From contig JAYJMM010000041.1 in assembly GCA_037349105.1 (NCBI GenBank), forward strand, positions 2,790,001 to 2,854,000: a stretch of 64,000 bases of DNA, written 5' to 3'. This stretch comes from Limnomonas spitsbergensis (lineage: Eukaryota > Chlorophyta > Chlorophyceae > Chlamydomonadales). This document shows, one piece after another, positions 62,095 through 64,000 of the stretch. Made by a program: the position numbers and the translations under genes. The notes under the pieces were generated by a model, which was not told where the DNA came from, ran no database searches, and saw only the letters and a list, made by a program, of their open reading frames with translations. Every line of letters starts with the position of its first letter. Position 1 is the first letter of the stretch.

Positions 62095-63635
62095 CAGAGA
62101 TACAAAGTCCACATGCGTTTCCATTAGGTTTCAGACTTCATAGTGTCCTTCAATGACACGTTCAGCTAGGGCATGAATCATGCATGCTCAGGTGCCATAA
62201 GCCAGCAGACCCTGCCCGTGTCAATGAGTCATGCATGCTCAGTTGCTCATGTGCCATGCATGGGAGAGCATACATGGGAAATTTAAATTCGTGGGCAGCG
62301 TGGGATTCTGATGAATGGAAAGGGCGCAGATACGGCTTTACCGGAGGCATTGTTTATTCTTTCACTCCCATGCCCCATTCCCAATGTGAGGTACCTTGGA
62401 TTCATTATGCCCGTGTGAGGGAAATGAATCATGCATGTACAGTCAGATGCTATGATCAAGCACACTGGATATCAGAGCTTTAACTCGTGCATGACATGCA
62501 AAGAAGAAAGATACCATGATCAGGGGAGCAAGGTGAGCGGCTGGAATGTTGCATACAGCAAAATGGGGGTGACTGCGGGACACCCATGGGTGCCCCTAGA
62601 CCCTGTGATGTTTATTATCTGGCAAGTTGGACCTCTTGGGGCAGCTCTCGTGATTTTGAGAGCACTTGCCGTTTCTAAAGATACCCATTATGTTCCTCCA
62701 TCTGGCATCCGTGGCACCAGCTTAGGGCCGTGCTTTGCTCAGCGTGAATAACAGCGGTGTGAATCAGTCGTGAAGGCCTACTTGTGATCACCTCCGAAAT
62801 GCGAGTTCTTCCAGCCACGCTCGTGCCTTCCTTGATGATGTCTTTAGCAGTATAAGCGTGTCGAGGTAATTCTTTCGGTATGTCAAAATCAGGGTCGTTT
62901 GTGCAGGTTATACGAGGTGCGAGCTTGAAAAGCCCGTGGTAGCTTTCAGTTGATAAGAAGAAAGTAATAAAGCGCCTGATTGTGGCTTGAGGAACACGTC
63001 ATTATAGTGCTGTATACCGGTAGGACCTTGAAACAGAAATCAGGTGGTTGATCGACCCCATCTCTCTGATCTACCCCTCCTTCACCTTGCTTGGCCATTG
63101 CTTCTTGCTAAAACAGAGACTGAGCTAATATTCAAGTCGCTGAAGGTGCCAACATTCTTCGGCAGCGTTTTATTCCACTGTCAATGACACAGTCAACCCG
63201 AATTAACCTAATGGACAAAGTGAAACCAACACTACCGGTATCACCAGAGCAGAACTTTGCATCCATGCGGCCCTTGATCATGCCCACACACCTTCCGAAC
63301 CCGCCTTTACCATTGCACCCTCCCTGACTATCTTCACTGACTGACAGTCATTGGCTCTTTGCAGCATTCACCTCATACGGTTCATAAAGCTGTCTTCTGC
63401 CCGCATGAATGCATGATCCCATTGAGGAATGAGGACAAGCAAGGAGGCACAGCTCCTCCTGGCCAACCGCCAAATTCTCCTCTCCCGTGCGCACGATGGC
63501 CTGCGTTTGCTACTTTGCTTCTCCAGAAGGCAAATCACATTTTGGTATCATCGGCAATGAACTTGCTGACATTGAGGCCACAGGAGCCTTGGAATCACCC
63601 ACCATGCAGGAACGTACATTTTAGTATTTAACCTG
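62095..63635. other. upstream side of the TIR-ARM gene, unresolved
   Basis: The 5' exons and promoter of the TIR-ARM gene should lie here or further right. No exon could be assigned with confidence, and the ORFs have no motifs. Confidence 0.4.
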
Positions 63636-63639
63636 TCCC

Positions 63640-63900
63640 ACATTACTACTGCCCCTACTGCCGAACCCCTATCCCTGCACCCATATTCTGGCGACCTTGA
63701 CCGACTGGTCCTACCAACCTGCCTCCTGACGGGTGCCAATGCTGGACCTGTGACCAGAGCACCTGTATTGGCTGTAGGAGCACAGCTGATTGCTGGTTAG
63801 CTGCAACATCCCGTTGGTGAGGCGAGCACAAATGTATGCTACAGTCAGCCCAATGCTATGCAATCAGCCATCAACCCAATGTCATTGGATTTTTCCTGTC
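63640..63900 (+). pseudogene. decayed copy of the rhodanese exon of gene 1
   Basis: attctggcgaccttgaccga, cctgcctcctgacgggtgcc, ctggacctgtgaccagagca and ctgcaacatcccgttggtga match, in order, the inverse of 9364-9500 (exon 1 of the rhodanese-methyltransferase gene). Similarity continues into the downstream intron (cagcccaatg words). Stops and frameshifts interrupt the reading (PEHLY kept, then frame lost). Orientation is inverse to gene 1, 54 kb away. Confidence 0.75.
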
Positions 63901-64000
63901 CCTGCCCCTGTCTACTCCGTCACTTCTTAGTCAAACTTTGTCCGCTGCTGGAGCACCAGACGCGGGCCGGGCAGATGCTTTCGGTTAGCCCAATAATTGT

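Noticed and set aside
1..64000. tRNA, rRNA and CRISPR features
   Set aside because: No cloverleaf with intact arms, no rRNA core sequence and no regularly spaced repeat-spacer array was seen; the tRNA-like words belong to the SINE head and the primer site.

Overview
The window looks like nuclear DNA of an intron-rich green alga. The signs are degenerate TTTAGGG/CCCTAAA telomere-type tracts scattered through introns and spacers, multi-exon genes with GT..AG introns, a chlorophyte-like mix of LINEs, SINEs and LTR elements, and many minisatellites. A prasinophyte of the Cymbomonas kind is my best guess, but that is an impression and not a result.

Three host genes can be assembled by hand from splice sites and reading phase. 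(1) Minus strand, 9534 to 1506: a rhodanese domain fused to an S-adenosylmethionine-dependent methyltransferase, with one internal exon and possibly a second not located. (2) Plus strand, about 13800 to 25412: a GT31-family glycosyltransferase in 12 exons whose phases all agree, with DDD and EDV motifs. (3) Minus strand, 62091 to 56450: a TIR domain followed by armadillo repeats. All three carry large introns filled with repeats. In gene 2, and once in gene 1, introns hold tandem partial copies of the neighbouring exon edge including its splice site. Exon 7 of gene 2 has about eleven such copies upstream of the real one.

From 27401 to 43946 lies a 16.5 kb minus-strand retrotransposon of Ty3/gypsy type. 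It encodes a Gag-like protein with a zinc knuckle, a retropepsin-like protein, three unrecognised ORFs and a 2218-residue polyprotein. The polyprotein order is reverse transcriptase, RNase H, a C5-cytosine DNA methyltransferase, DDE integrase, PHD finger, and a C-terminal domain with an NPP motif like N6-adenine methyltransferases. Its terminal repeats are not a plain LTR pair. They have the order 727 bp - internal - 61/62 bp - GC - 727 bp - 61/62 bp, which is a split direct repeat layout. This is the most unusual system in the window.

Other mobile DNA: LINE 3' ends at 1-1230, 10845-11865 and 11866-12845 (the last two tail to tail), a second LINE type at 54540-55330, a non-autonomous LTR element at 45883-49232 with TSD, PBS and PPT, two copies of a very short SINE with TSDs (14576-14670 and 59651-59733), a Tc1/mariner remnant, a small foldback, and a 4.15 kb palindrome at 49553-53705. 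A decayed copy of the rhodanese exon of gene 1 sits at the right end of the window.
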